64,000 bases of DNA from Parabacteroides sp. (lineage in GTDB: Bacteria; Bacteroidota; Bacteroidia; Bacteroidales; Tannerellaceae): the NCBI GenBank assembly GCA_022775005.1, contig JALFJR010000047.1, positions 20,325 through 84,324 of the forward strand, in the 5' to 3' direction. Made by a program: the position numbers and the translations under genes. This document shows, piece by piece, positions 7,969 through 17,108 of this stretch. Positions within the stretch are counted from its first letter, which is position 1. Every line of letters begins with the position of its first letter. The notes under the pieces were generated by a model that was not told the DNA's origin, searched no databases, and worked only from the letters and a program-made list of their open reading frames with translations.

Positions 7969-10802
7969 CCCACTACAATATTAACGATCTTTCCGGGAAC
8001 AACAATCACCTTGCGGACGGTCTTACCCTCCAGCCATTTCTGCGAAAGCTCGTTCTCCAAGGCTACCTTCTCGGCCTCCTCTTTGCTGATACCCGCAGGG
8101 AGCTGCAGGTTGTAGCGAGCCTTACCGTTGAAAGAGATGACGTAAGAGACGGATTGCTCCACCAAGTAATCTTCGTTGTAAGTGGGCCACTCGGCATCGC
8201 AAACCGTCGTCTCATGACCCAACTGGTGCCACAGCTCCTCGGCAATGTGGGGAGCGAAAGGCGCTAACAGGATAACCAACGGCTCCAAAACGGCCTGTTT
8301 GCTGCATTTCAAGCTGGTCAGCTCATTCACGCAGATCATGAAGGCACTGATGGAGGTGTTGTAAGAGAAGTGCTCAATGTCGTAGGTCACCTTTTTGATC
8401 AGCTTGTGGATAGCCTTCAACTCGGCGGGAGTCGGCTCTCCGTCGGTCACCTTCAAGCCGTCGTTGCCAAAGAAGAGGCTCCAGAGCTTCTTGAGGAAGC
8501 GATGTACACCATCAATACCGTTGGTGTCCCAAGGCTTGGATTGCTCGATCGGGCCCAGGAACATCTCGTAGAGTCTCAATGTATCAGCACCATATTTCTC
8601 GACGATCATATCCGGGTTGACCACGTTGAACATGGACTTGGACATCTTCTCGACCGCCCATCCGCAGATGTACTTGCCATCCTCCAAGACGAACTCCGCA
8701 TCGTTGTACTCCGGACGCCACTGCTTGAAGGCCTCAACATCCAATATATCATTTGATACGATATTCACATCCACATGGATTGGCGTGACCTCATAGTCCT
8801 TCTTCAAGTTATAAGAGACGAAGGTGTTCGTGCCATTGATGCGATAGACGAAGTTTGAGCGACCTTGGATCATGCCCTGGTTGATCAGCTTCTTGAAGGG
8901 CTCTTCCTCGCAGACAATACCCAGGTCGAAGAGGAACTTGTTCCAGAAACGGCTATAGATCAAGTGGCCTGTGGCGTGCTCCGTACCGCCGATGTAGAGA
9001 TCGACGTTGCGCCAGTATTGATCTACTTGTGCATCTACCAAGGCATTCTCGTTGTGCGGATCCATATAGCGCAAATAGTAAGCAGAAGAACCGGCGAATC
9101 CCGGCATGGTGCAAAGCTCCAAGGGGAAGATGGTCTCGTTGTCGATCTTCGCGTTCTCCACCACCTGCTTGTTCACCGTGTCCCAAGCCCATTTCGTAGC
9201 GTGTCCCAATGGCGGTTCACCCGTCTCAGTCGGCAGGAATTTTGCTACCTCCGGTAGTAACAAAGGCAGGCACTCCGACGGGATCATCTGCGGCATTCCC
9301 TCCTTGTCGTAATAAACGGGGAACGGCTCACCCCAGTAACGCTGACGGCTGAAGATGGCATCACGCAGACGGTAGTTCACCTTCACACGTCCTAAGTGGT
9401 GTGCCTTGACATATTGTTTGGTGGCGGCAATCGCCTCCTTGATGGTCAATCCATTCAAAGAGAGGTCGCAATAGGGGGTAGCACCCGCTTTCGGTGAATT
9501 GCAAACGATACCCTCCTTGGCATCGAAGCTCTCCTCGCTCACGTCGCATCCCTCTACCAAGGGGCGAATCTCCAACCCGAAATGCTTAGCGAAGGCATAG
9601 TCGCGGCTATCGTGCGCAGGAACGGCCATGATGGCACCCGTACCGTAACCAGCCAATACATAGTCGCTGATCCAGATGGGCACAGCCTCACCCGTGAAGG
9701 GGTTGATGGCGTAGGAACCACTGAATACACCCGTCACGCCACGATCGGCAATGCGCTCACGCTCGGTGCGCTTGCGTGTTCTTTCCAGATAGGCCTCTAC
9801 CTCGGCCTTTTGCTCAGCGGTAGTCACTTGCGGTACCAACTCACTCTCCGGTGCCAATACCATGAAAGTAACACCAAACATCGTGTCCGCACGGGTCGTA
9901 AAGATGGTGAACTCCATGTCGCTGTCTTTCACCTTGAAGCGTACCTCCGTACCCTCTGAGCGACCGATCCAGTTCTTCTGTGTCTCTTTCAAGGAGTCTG
10001 TCCAGTCGATCGTCTCCAAACCATCCAACAGCCGTTGTGCGTAGGCGGAAACACGCAAACACCACTGGCGCATCACCTTCTGCTCAACGGGATAACCACC
10101 ACGCTCAGATACGCCATTTACGACCTCATCATTCGCCAAAACGGTACCCAGAGCGGCACACCAGTTGACCATCGTCTCACCTCGGTAAGCGATGCGGTAG
10201 TTCATCAAAACCTGCTGTTTCTCCTTCTGGCTCATTGCTTTCCACTCGTCGGCTGTGAAGCTCAACTCCTCAGAGCAAGCCACGTTCAAACCTTCCGTAC
10301 CATTGGCCTCGAAAGCCTCCACCAACTCACTGATGGGGCGAGCCTTTTGCAGGTCGTTGCAATAGTAGCTGTTGAACATCTGTTGGAAAGCCCATTGGGT
10401 CCATTTGTAATAACCCGGGTCACACGTACGCACCTCGCGGCTCCAGTCGAAGCAGAAACCAATCTTTTCCAACTGCTCACGGTAACGGGCGATGTTGTTC
10501 TTCGTCGTGATCTCGGGATGCTGTCCGGTTTGGATCGCATATTGCTCAGCGGGCAATCCGTAGGCGTCATATCCCATCGGATGCAACACGTTGAAACCCT
10601 GCAAACGCTTGTATCTGGAGTAAATATCGGAAGCAATGTATCCTAAGGGATGGCCGACGTGCAAACCCGCACCTGACGGATAGGGGAACATGTCCAGCAC
10701 GTAATACTTCGGCTTCTTGGGATCCATCTCCACTTTATACACCTGTTTGGCCACCCAATCGTCGTGCCATTTCTTCTCGATCTCTCTGAAATTGTATTCC
10801 AT
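7965..10802 (-). CDS. leuS: Leucyl-tRNA synthetase
   Basis: 945 residues, a full-length class I aminoacyl-tRNA synthetase that charges tRNA-Leu. The HIGH-type motif is in [16 protein letters not shown] near residue 45, the editing domain (CP1) occupies roughly residues 240-440 with [13 protein letters not shown] and [18 protein letters not shown], and the catalytic lysine loop is [14 protein letters not shown]. The C-terminal anticodon-binding domain is present and ends at [12 protein letters not shown]. The gene begins a two-gene operon with YitT. A TACCTTTG box lies 40 bases upstream and is back to back with the promoter of the divergent acyltransferase. Confidence 0.97.
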   Translation of the reverse strand: MEYNFREIEKKWHDDWVAKQVYKVEMDPKKPKYYVLDMFPYPSGAGLHVGHPLGYIASDIYSRYKRLQGFNVLHPMGYDAYGLPAEQYAIQTGQHPEITTKNNIARYREQLEKIGFCFDWSREVRTCDPGYYKWTQWAFQQMFNSYYCNDLQKARPISELVEAFEANGTEGLNVACSEELSFTADEWKAMSQKEKQQVLMNYRIAYRGETMVNWCAALGTVLANDEVVNGVSERGGYPVEQKVMRQWCLRVSAYAQRLLDGLETIDWTDSLKETQKNWIGRSEGTEVRFKVKDSDMEFTIFTTRADTMFGVTFMVLAPESELVPQVTTAEQKAEVEAYLERTRKRTERERIADRGVTGVFSGSYAINPFTGEAVPIWISDYVLAGYGTGAIMAVPAHDSRDYAFAKHFGLEIRPLVEGCDVSEESFDAKEGIVCNSPKAGATPYCDLSLNGLTIKEAIAATKQYVKAHHLGRVKVNYRLRDAIFSRQRYWGEPFPVYYDKEGMPQMIPSECLPLLLPEVAKFLPTETGEPPLGHATKWAWDTVNKQVVENAKIDNETIFPLELCTMPGFAGSSAYYLRYMDPHNENALVDAQVDQYWRNVDLYIGGTEHATGHLIYSRFWNKFLFDLGIVCEEEPFKKLINQGMIQGRSNFVYRINGTNTFVSYNLKKDYEVTPIHVDVNIVSNDILDVEAFKQWRPEYNDAEFVLEDGKYICGWAVEKMSKSMFNVVNPDMIVEKYGADTLRLYEMFLGPIEQSKPWDTNGIDGVHRFLKKLWSLFFGNDGLKVTDGEPTPAELKAIHKLIKKVTYDIEHFSYNTSISAFMICVNELTSLKCSKQAVLEPLVILLAPFAPHIAEELWHQLGHETTVCDAEWPTYNEDYLVEQSVSYVISFNGKARYNLQLPAGISKEEAEKVALENELSQKWLEGKTVRKVIVVPGKIVNIVVG

Positions 10803-10841
10803 GACAAAATATCGTATTTGTATCGTTTTCTAATTGAGGGG

Positions 10842-10849
10842 CAAAGGTA
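10842..10849 (-). promoter_or_regulatory. -7 box of leuS
   Basis: CAAAGGTA on the plus strand reads TACCTTTG on the minus strand, 40 bases before the leuS ATG. Confidence 0.55.
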
Positions 10850-10872
10850 GTGAAAATCTTCGCATTTTATAC

Positions 10873-10880
10873 TATCTTTG
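10873..10880 (+). promoter_or_regulatory. -7 box of the acyltransferase gene
   Basis: TATCTTTG, 46 bases before the ATG at 10927, and 23 bases from the leuS -7 box on the other strand. The frame given by the track starts upstream of it, which supports the later ATG. Confidence 0.5.
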
Positions 10881-10926
10881 GCGGTGCGGTAATATCGCCG
10901 CAATTAAATCTAATGAACTACTGAAT

Positions 10927-12033
10927 ATGACACAGGTTTCAAACAGGTTGCTCTCGCTCGATGTGATGCGAGGACTGACGATCGCAGGCATGATCATGGT
11001 GAATAATCCCGGATCTTGGAAGTATGTATATGCGCCTTTGCGCCATGCCGAATGGAATGGATTGACCCCAACTGACTTGGTCTTCCCCTTCTTTATGTTT
11101 ATCATGGGCGTTTCCATGTTTTTCTCGTTGCGCAAGTATGATTTCAAGCTCACGAAAGCCAGTTTCTGGAAGTTGAAGAAGCGTGCGGTCTTGATCTTCT
11201 TGGTTGGCTTCGCCATCAATTTTTTAGTTACCCTGCTCTATAACGGTTGGGAGGGAATGAAAGGGCTCCGTATCCTGGGTGTCTTGCAGCGATTGGCGTT
11301 GGCTTACGGCTTTGGCTCGTTCATTGGCTTGACGATCAATCACAAATATCTGCTGCATACGGCAGCGGGCATCTTGCTCTGCTATGCGGCTCTATTAGGC
11401 TTCACCGGGAGCACGGAGCTTTCGGAGGGCAATCTGATCGCGGTGATCGACCGGGCATTGTTTGGCCCTACGCATATGTATCACGACTATTTGCCGGATG
11501 GCACACGCATCGCTTTCGATCCGGAGGGATTATTGAGCTGCTTGGGCAGTATTGGCCATGTGTTGATTGGTTTCTATGCTGGAAAGTTAATTGCGGACAA
11601 TAAGCAAGATAAGGGGGTAATCGTGCAGAAACTCTTCATCTTGGGTACGGTCATTCTTTTTGCCGGCTTGTTGCTCAGTTACGGTTGCCCAATCAATAAG
11701 AAGATTTGGAGCAGTACGTTTGTGCTGACCACTTGCGGATTCGCCTCGTTGCTTTTGGCGTTGTTGATGTGGATTATCGACATCCAAGGGAAGAAAGGTT
11801 GGACGCTGTTCTTCGAGTCGTTTGGTGTCAATCCGCTCTATCTCTATGTGCAGGCAGATGTGTTGGCTGTGTTGTTGGAGTTTAGTGGGATCTCCGCTTT
11901 CGTCTATATGGATTTGCTTCGTCCGTTGTTTGGCAATTTCGGAGGCTCCTTGGCTTTCGCCCTCCTGTTTGTGCTGCTCAACTGGTTCCCCGGTTACTTG
12001 CTGTATAAGAAGCGAATCTACATCAAATTATGA
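10927..12033 (+). CDS. Membrane acyltransferase, HGSNAT/DUF5009-like
   Basis: 368 residues, about ten transmembrane helices. The N-terminus SNRLLSLDVMRGLTIAGMIM and then WNGLTPTDLVFPFFMFIMGV are the signature of the heparan-alpha-glucosaminide N-acetyltransferase/NagX-like group; the W-x-G-x-T-x-x-D-L-V-F-P-x-F motif is especially diagnostic. The family is thought to move acetyl groups across the membrane to amino sugars, but specificity is not known here. The track begins at 10834, upstream of the -7 box; I use the ATG at 10927, which puts the conserved RLLSLD at the N-terminus. It converges on SulP with a palindromic junction. Confidence 0.85.
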   Translation: MTQVSNRLLSLDVMRGLTIAGMIMVNNPGSWKYVYAPLRHAEWNGLTPTDLVFPFFMFIMGVSMFFSLRKYDFKLTKASFWKLKKRAVLIFLVGFAINFLVTLLYNGWEGMKGLRILGVLQRLALAYGFGSFIGLTINHKYLLHTAAGILLCYAALLGFTGSTELSEGNLIAVIDRALFGPTHMYHDYLPDGTRIAFDPEGLLSCLGSIGHVLIGFYAGKLIADNKQDKGVIVQKLFILGTVILFAGLLLSYGCPINKKIWSSTFVLTTCGFASLLLALLMWIIDIQGKKGWTLFFESFGVNPLYLYVQADVLAVLLEFSGISAFVYMDLLRPLFGNFGGSLAFALLFVLLNWFPGYLLYKKRIYIKL

Positions 12034-12126
12034 ATTATGAGTTTTGAATTATGGATTATGAATTATAAATTAATCTTGGAATGGCCAGATTTACATATTC
12101 ATAATCCATAATTCTAATTCATAATT
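12033..12126. repeat. Palindromic junction built of AATTATG-type units (probable bidirectional terminator)
   Basis: Positions 12046-12063 and 12097-12114 are perfect 18-base reverse complements, and an outer pair AATTATGA/TCATAATT (12033-12040 and 12119-12126) extends the symmetry to both stop codons. The arms are imperfect tandem AATTATG units. It spans the whole gap between two convergent genes. Confidence 0.7.
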
Positions 12127-13807
12127 AGCATAGCTTCGCTGCTGCATTCGCTTTGGCTACGGCCTCGTTGATATTGCTGCAGATATTCTCTGCGCCAATC
12201 TTTTGGTCGAAGCCAGATTTGGTCAATACCTTATGTACATTTTCGTTGACACCGGAGAGGATCATGTGGATATGCTCGGCATTAGACAAACGCCAGAGGC
12301 TCTCCAAGTTGTGCAAACCGGTAGAGTCGATGAAAGAGACCTTACGCATACGGATGATACGGATCTTCGGTTTGTCTCCCATGTTCTTCATCACACTGTC
12401 GAACTTATTTGCCACACCGAAGAAGAACGGGCCATCAATCTCATACACCTCGATACCCTTCTCTAACTGCAAGACCTCCTCGTCGTGGTGGATCTCACCC
12501 TCGTCGCTCAAGTCGATCTCATTAGTCGTGACAGATACGTGAGTCGTCTCCGCCACACGACGCATGAAGAATAACATCGCGATCAACAAACCAATCTCAA
12601 TAGCGATCGTCAAGTCGAAGATAACGGTCAGGAAGAAGGTCACTAATAAGACGGATACATCGCTCTTCGGGTTTTTCATCAGCGAGCGGAACGTGCGCCA
12701 CTCACTCATATTGTAGGAGACAATGATCAACACACCTGCCAAGCAAGCCATCGGGATATGCTTTGTCAACGGGCCGAGGAAAAGCAGGATCAGCAGCAAG
12801 ACAATCGCATGGATGATGCCGGCTACCGGGGTACGTCCACCATTATTGATGTTGGTCATCGTGCGGGCGATAGCTCCGGTGACGGGAATACCACCAAACA
12901 AAGGTACAATGATATTAGCGGCACCTTGGGCAATCAACTCCGTGTTAGAGTTATGTTTATCGCCTATCACACCATCAGCCACCGTAGCGGAGAGCAACGA
13001 CTCGATAGCGCCCAGGATAGCGATCGTGAAGGCGGAGGGAAGCAACAGGTTGATCATATTCATATCGAAGCTAATCGGCTCCGGTTGAGGCAGCGAGGCA
13101 TTGATGGTGAAGCGGTCGCCAATCGTCTCAATCGCCGTGATGCCCGCATAGTTGCGCAGGAGATAAGCCACAATCGTCATCACCACGATAGCCACCAACG
13201 AGCCGGGGATCTTTTTCGTCACCTTCGGGGTGAGCGCAATCAATAAGATACTGAGCAAGCCAACACCAAATGCCCAGAAGTTGACGGTGTGTGCCGCTCC
13301 GAAATAGGCAATCCATTTCGAGATAAAGTCAGCAGGCACCTTGTCCATGGTCAAGCCAAAGAGATCTTTCATCTGCGTAGTGAAGATGGTCAAGGCGATA
13401 CCGCTCGTGAAACCTACGACAATGGGGTAGGGGATGAACTTGATGACCGTACCCAACTTCAACGCACCCATCACCAAGAGGATGATACCGGCAATAACCG
13501 TAGCGATCGCCAATCCCTCAATGCCGAAGTTCTGGATGATGCCATACACGATTACGATGAACGCACCGGTAGGACCACCAATCTGCACGTTCGTACCTCC
13601 GAGGAAAGAGACGATAAAGCCTCCGATGATAGCGGTGATCAAACCCTTCTCCGGGCTTACTCCCGAAGCGATACCAAAAGCGATGGCAAGCGGCAACGCT
13701 ACGATACCCACAATGATACCCGCCATCAAGTCAGTCATGAATTTCTCTTTCGAGTAGTTCTTCAGCGCAGCAAGGAGCTTTGGCTGAAAGTCAAACCTGT
13801 TTCTCAT
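12125..13807 (-). CDS. SulP family inorganic anion transporter
   Basis: 560 residues: ten or more membrane helices in the first 400 (DLMAGIIVGIVALPLAIAFGIASGV at the start, GGTNVQIGGPTGAFIVIVYG, NTELIAQGAANIIVPLFGGIP) and a cytoplasmic STAS domain at the C-terminus (IIRMRKVSFIDSTGLHNLESL). The layout is that of SLC26/SulP transporters, which carry sulfate, bicarbonate or other anions; the substrate cannot be predicted. A TAACTTTG -7 box lies 37 bases upstream of the ATG. Confidence 0.92.
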   Translation of the reverse strand: MRNRFDFQPKLLAALKNYSKEKFMTDLMAGIIVGIVALPLAIAFGIASGVSPEKGLITAIIGGFIVSFLGGTNVQIGGPTGAFIVIVYGIIQNFGIEGLAIATVIAGIILLVMGALKLGTVIKFIPYPIVVGFTSGIALTIFTTQMKDLFGLTMDKVPADFISKWIAYFGAAHTVNFWAFGVGLLSILLIALTPKVTKKIPGSLVAIVVMTIVAYLLRNYAGITAIETIGDRFTINASLPQPEPISFDMNMINLLLPSAFTIAILGAIESLLSATVADGVIGDKHNSNTELIAQGAANIIVPLFGGIPVTGAIARTMTNINNGGRTPVAGIIHAIVLLLILLFLGPLTKHIPMACLAGVLIIVSYNMSEWRTFRSLMKNPKSDVSVLLVTFFLTVIFDLTIAIEIGLLIAMLFFMRRVAETTHVSVTTNEIDLSDEGEIHHDEEVLQLEKGIEVYEIDGPFFFGVANKFDSVMKNMGDKPKIRIIRMRKVSFIDSTGLHNLESLWRLSNAEHIHMILSGVNENVHKVLTKSGFDQKIGAENICSNINEAVAKANAAAKLC

Positions 13808-13843
13808 AAATCTTTTTGCCTAATGTATTGTTATTTGAAGCCG

Positions 13844-13851
13844 CAAAGTTA
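13844..13851 (-). promoter_or_regulatory. -7 box of the SulP gene
   Basis: CAAAGTTA on the plus strand reads TAACTTTG on the minus strand, 37 bases upstream of the start codon. Confidence 0.45.
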
Positions 13852-13943
13852 ATGCAAATTAATAAGGTATAAAGCATATTTCCTCATTTTCCATAAACCA
13901 TAAACGACGTTTATCTAAGTATAAAAAGAATTGAATGAAAAGA

Positions 13944-13976
13944 TTTGGTCTATTTCCAAGGAAAAAACTACTTTTG
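13944..13976 (+). promoter_or_regulatory. Rubrerythrin promoter (-33 and -7)
   Basis: TTTG at 13944-13947 and TACTTTTG at 13969-13976, 21 bases apart. The ATG follows 47 bases downstream. One of the best-formed promoters in the window. Confidence 0.65.
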
Positions 13977-14023
13977 CTGCAAAGAAAAACGAAGTATAAA
14001 CTTACATTAAAGAATTAGCACGT

Positions 14024-14602
14024 ATGGAAAAAAGTTTGAAAGGTACACGTACCGAGCAAAATTTGTTGAAGTCTTTCGCAGGTGAGTCACAAGCACGCAG
14101 TCGTTATACCATGTTCGCTAAGGCAGCGAAGAAAGAGGGTTTCGAGCAGATTGCTGGCGTCTTCATGGAGACAGCAGAGCAGGAGTTGGAGCACGCTAAG
14201 CGTTTCTTCAAGTTCTTGGAGGGTGGTATGGTAGAGATCACAGCCGCTTTCCCCGCTGGTAAGGTAGGTACGACAGCTGAGAACTTGGCTGCAGCCGCTG
14301 ACGGTGAGAACGAGGAGTGGGTAGATCTTTATCCCCAGTTCGCTGACATCGCTGAGGAGGAGGGTTTCAAGGCGATCGCAGTAGTTTGGCGCATGATCGC
14401 TAAGGTTGAGGCTGAGCATGAGAAACGCTACCGCAAGCTGTTGCAGAACGTTCAAGAGGGTAAGGTATTCGAGAAGGATGAGGCTATCTTGTGGCAGTGC
14501 CGCAACTGTGGCTTCGTGATCGAGAGCAAGAAGGCTCCGGTAACCTGTCCGGCATGTGCGCATCCGCAAGCCTACTTCGAGCCGATGAAGCAGAACTATT
14601 AA
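14024..14602 (+). CDS. rbr: Rubrerythrin
   Basis: 192 residues. The first 140 form a ferritin-like four-helix domain with the di-iron ligands in EQNLLKSFAGESQARSRYTMF, FMETAEQELEHAKRFF and the second E-x-x-H pair in IAKVEAEHEKRY. The last 45 residues are a rubredoxin-like domain with two C-x-x-C knuckles, CRNCGF and CPACAHP. Rubrerythrin reduces hydrogen peroxide to water in anaerobes, using electrons from rubredoxin or NADH oxidoreductases. It stands alone with a strong promoter and a hairpin terminator. Codon use is strongly biased toward the preferred set, as expected for an abundant protein. Confidence 0.96.
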   Translation: MEKSLKGTRTEQNLLKSFAGESQARSRYTMFAKAAKKEGFEQIAGVFMETAEQELEHAKRFFKFLEGGMVEITAAFPAGKVGTTAENLAAAADGENEEWVDLYPQFADIAEEEGFKAIAVVWRMIAKVEAEHEKRYRKLLQNVQEGKVFEKDEAILWQCRNCGFVIESKKAPVTCPACAHPQAYFEPMKQNY

Positions 14603-14634
14603 TCCTTATTGGATATAATAGAGCTAAACATTAC

Positions 14635-14679
14635 TAATCCCTCGCTCCAGTCATTATGAATGACTGAGGCGAGGGATTA
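14635..14679. terminator. Hairpin between rbr and nadB
   Basis: TAATCCCTCGC (14635-14645) pairs with GCGAGGGATTA (14669-14679), and the interior CAGTCATT/AATGACTG extends the stem. The convergent position suggests it serves both genes; the T-runs are short. Confidence 0.7.
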
Positions 14680-14715
14680 CTATTGTCTATGGATAAGCCT
14701 GCTTGAAGAGGAGGC

Positions 14716-16290
14716 TTACTTCTTCTTGGGGGGATAGTCGATCGTGTAGTGCAAACCGCGACTCTCCTTGCGCTCCATCGCTTGACGGGTGATCAAGTAA
14801 CCCACGTTGATCATGTTGCGCAACTCGCAGAGCTCACGCGAAGCCTTGCAACGCTTGAAGAGCTTCTCCGTCTCCTCGTAAAGGATGTCGAGGCGGTTCC
14901 AGGCACGGATCAAGCGGGTATTGCTACGCACGATACCCACATAAGCCTCCATGATCTGATTCACCTCCTTCATGCTCTGCGTGATCAATACACGCTCCTC
15001 GTTGGAGATGGTGCCCTCATCGTTCCACTCGGGGATATCTTGCTCGAAATCGTAGCGATCGAGCACGCTCAAGGAGTGCTTAGCGGCTGCGTCCGCATAG
15101 ACCACGGCCTCAATGAGTGAGTTGGATGCCAAGCGGTTACCACCATGCAAGCCGGTGCAAGAGCACTCGCCAATCGCATAGAGGCGACGGATGCTGCTCT
15201 GTCCGTCCAGATCCACTTTGATACCTCCGCAGAGGTAGTGTGCCGCCGGCGCTACGGGGATGTAATCTTTCGTGATGTCGATGCCCAAGCTGAGGCACTT
15301 CTTATAGATATTGGGGAAGTGACGTTTGGTCTCCTCTGGGTCTTTGTGGGTCACGTCGAGATAGACATGATCCTCACCCCGTTGCTTCATCTCGCTGTCG
15401 ATGGCACGTGCCACGATGTCGCGTGGCGCGAGGGAGAGCCGCGGGTCATATTTCTGCATGAACTCCTCGCCACTCAGGTTGCGGAGCACTGCCCCATAGC
15501 CACGCATGGCCTCGGTGATCAAGAAGCTGGGGCGATCGCCCGGATGGAAGAGGGCCGTCGGGTGGAACTGGATGAACTCCATATCTTTCACCGCACCCTT
15601 CGCACGATACACCATGGCGATGCCATCGCCCGTGGCCACCAAGGGGTTGGTCGTGTTCCGATAGACCGCCTCGCAACCGCCGGTCGCCATCACGGTGATG
15701 CGTGAGAGGAAGGTATGCACCTCGCCCGTCTCCTCGTTCAAGACGTAAGCGCCATAGCACTTGATGCCCGGTGTGTGGCGAGTCACGATAATGCCTAAAT
15801 GGTGCTGCGTGATAATCTCTACGGCATAATGGTTGGTATATACCTTAATATTCGGATGCGCCTGCACGGCACGGATCAAGCTGGTTTGGATCTCTGCGCC
15901 GGTATTGTCGGCATGGTGCAAGATGCGAAACTCCGAGTGGCCACCCTCCTTGTGGAGGTCGAACTCGCCATCCGCCTTCTTGTCGAACTGTACTCCCCAG
16001 TTAATCAATGCTTTAATCTGTTCCGGGGCTTCCCGAACTACTTTCTCTACGGCCGCGCGATCGCTGATCCAGTCACCCGCGATCATCGTGTCTTCGATAT
16101 GTTTCTCGAAGTTATCCACCTTCAGATTGGTCACTGAGGCAATGCCTCCCTGGGCGAAGTAGGTGTTGGCCTCTTCCTGACCTGCCTTGCAGATGAGCGC
16201 CACACTGCGTCCCTCGTTGGCTACCTTCAAGGCGAAGCTCATGCCCGCGATGCCGGAGCCTATCACTAAGTAATCGTATTTCTCTACCAT
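14716..16290 (-). CDS. nadB: L-aspartate oxidase
   Basis: 524 residues. This flavoprotein oxidises L-aspartate to iminoaspartate, the first step of de novo NAD synthesis, and passes it to NadA. The FAD-binding dinucleotide fold is YDYLVIGSGIAGMSFALKVA, followed by NTYFAQGGIASV, the fumarate reductase-like catalytic region HKEGGHSEFRILHHADNTG, the substrate loop FIQFHPTAL, and LCGGIKVDLDGQSSIRRLYAIGECSCTGLHGGNRLASNSL. The last 100 residues form the helical C-terminal domain. The gene is single, leftward, and preceded by the 818-base gene-free stretch with the parS-like site. It has a near -7 box at 16318 and possibly a distant one at 16666. Confidence 0.96.
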   Translation of the reverse strand: MVEKYDYLVIGSGIAGMSFALKVANEGRSVALICKAGQEEANTYFAQGGIASVTNLKVDNFEKHIEDTMIAGDWISDRAAVEKVVREAPEQIKALINWGVQFDKKADGEFDLHKEGGHSEFRILHHADNTGAEIQTSLIRAVQAHPNIKVYTNHYAVEIITQHHLGIIVTRHTPGIKCYGAYVLNEETGEVHTFLSRITVMATGGCEAVYRNTTNPLVATGDGIAMVYRAKGAVKDMEFIQFHPTALFHPGDRPSFLITEAMRGYGAVLRNLSGEEFMQKYDPRLSLAPRDIVARAIDSEMKQRGEDHVYLDVTHKDPEETKRHFPNIYKKCLSLGIDITKDYIPVAPAAHYLCGGIKVDLDGQSSIRRLYAIGECSCTGLHGGNRLASNSLIEAVVYADAAAKHSLSVLDRYDFEQDIPEWNDEGTISNEERVLITQSMKEVNQIMEAYVGIVRSNTRLIRAWNRLDILYEETEKLFKRCKASRELCELRNMINVGYLITRQAMERKESRGLHYTIDYPPKKK

Positions 16291-16317
16291 TTTCTTTCTA
16301 TCGTTGCTTTAGGCGCA

Positions 16318-16325
16318 CAAAATTA
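16318..16325 (-). promoter_or_regulatory. Proximal -7 box of nadB
   Basis: CAAAATTA on the plus strand reads TAATTTTG on the minus strand, 27 bases upstream of the nadB ATG. Confidence 0.45.
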
Positions 16326-16447
16326 GGAATTAACTGAAAAGGTTGTCATTTTTCGCTTGATTTTTTGCCCTTTTTCCTTGCGTGGATAGGGCTACTATTG
16401 CCCGATAGTAGGGCGGGAAACGGCATTTAGTAGCGCAGTTTTCCGAA

Positions 16448-16463
16448 TGTTCCACGTGTAACA
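16448..16463. other. parS: parS-like ParB-binding site
   Basis: TGTTCCACGTGTAACA fits the conserved chromosomal centromere pattern TGTTnCACGTGnAACA at every fixed position. The pattern is known from many phyla and is bound by ParB, which loads SMC and separates origins. The site is intergenic, as the only match I found in the window. ParA and ParB are not encoded here, so function is inferred from the sequence alone. Confidence 0.7.
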
Positions 16464-16665
16464 TTTTGTGGAGCAGTGCCTGAAAAAGCCGCTAAACCCT
16501 TGATACTATGCTGCTAAAGCCGATTTTCACTGTTCAACGAAAAGTGTGCAACGAAATAGATACATAGCGCACACAATACCTTTTAGGTGAATTAATAAAT
16601 AGTTGATTATCAGGATTGAATCGTAGGTGGGATTGCGCAGGGAAAAGGTTCCATTTCCCTGAGCG

Positions 16666-16695
16666 CAAAGGTACGCGTATTTTCCTAATCACCAA
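16666..16695 (-). promoter_or_regulatory. Distal leftward promoter upstream of nadB
   Basis: On the minus strand TTG (plus-strand 16693-16695) and TACCTTTG (16666-16673) are 19 bases apart. A transcript from it would cross the parS-like site and reach nadB with a leader of about 370 bases, or could be a separate RNA. Confidence 0.5.
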
Positions 16696-16975
16696 GGGTT
16701 GCGCACAGAAAAAGATGCGTCACCCCATTTTTATGAACAAGCCCTTTGGTTTGCGCGACGAAAGCACCGATTTCTTACATAACTTCGCTTGCTCCTGTTT
16801 GTACGTCATTCGCAAACAGCTCACTATCTGTGTCTTTGCGGGCTTGACCCGCAAGCTCATCCTCGCTCCATCTAACGCAACACGTTGCGTCCCTACCCCT
16901 TTTATTGAATGAAATGACGGGGCAATATTGGCAGGACAAAAGGGTCAAAAAATACCCCTTTTGCTCTACGGTGAC

Positions 16976-17007
16976 TGCTCAACGAATGTGAACCTTTTCG
17001 TTGAGCA
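16976..17007. repeat. 10-bp hairpin upstream of the DUF6383 gene
   Basis: TGCTCAACGA (16976-16985) and TCGTTGAGCA (16998-17007) are exact reverse complements with a 12-base loop. No T-run follows on the plus strand, so an operator or mRNA structure is as likely as a terminator. Confidence 0.6.
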
Positions 17008-17108
17008 ATGACCAACCTGGAGGGTTTCCCATTTTCCCAATGTGATGAAGAAGAACAAGAACAACGTATTTAGTAATACATTTTTTATTAACATCTAAAT
17101 TATTTATT

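Larger units (their letters stand above)
16291..17108. other. 818-base gene-free, palindrome-rich intergenic region
   Basis: No credible gene lies here; the 98-residue frame at 16616 has no family features. The stretch contains a parS-like site, a 7-bp hairpin CTACTAT/ATAGTAG at about 16391-16410, a GTGTGC/GCACAC pair around 16542-16575, a minus-strand promoter, GC-rich self-complementary words near 16840-16890 (GCGGG..CCCGC, GCAACACGTTGC) and a 10-bp hairpin just before the DUF6383 gene. The length is unusual for this gene-dense window. Confidence 0.6.

Noticed and set aside
16616-16912. 98-residue ORF in the gap before the DUF6383 gene
   Set aside because: No family resemblance, no promoter on its strand, and the region is palindrome-rich; probably non-coding.
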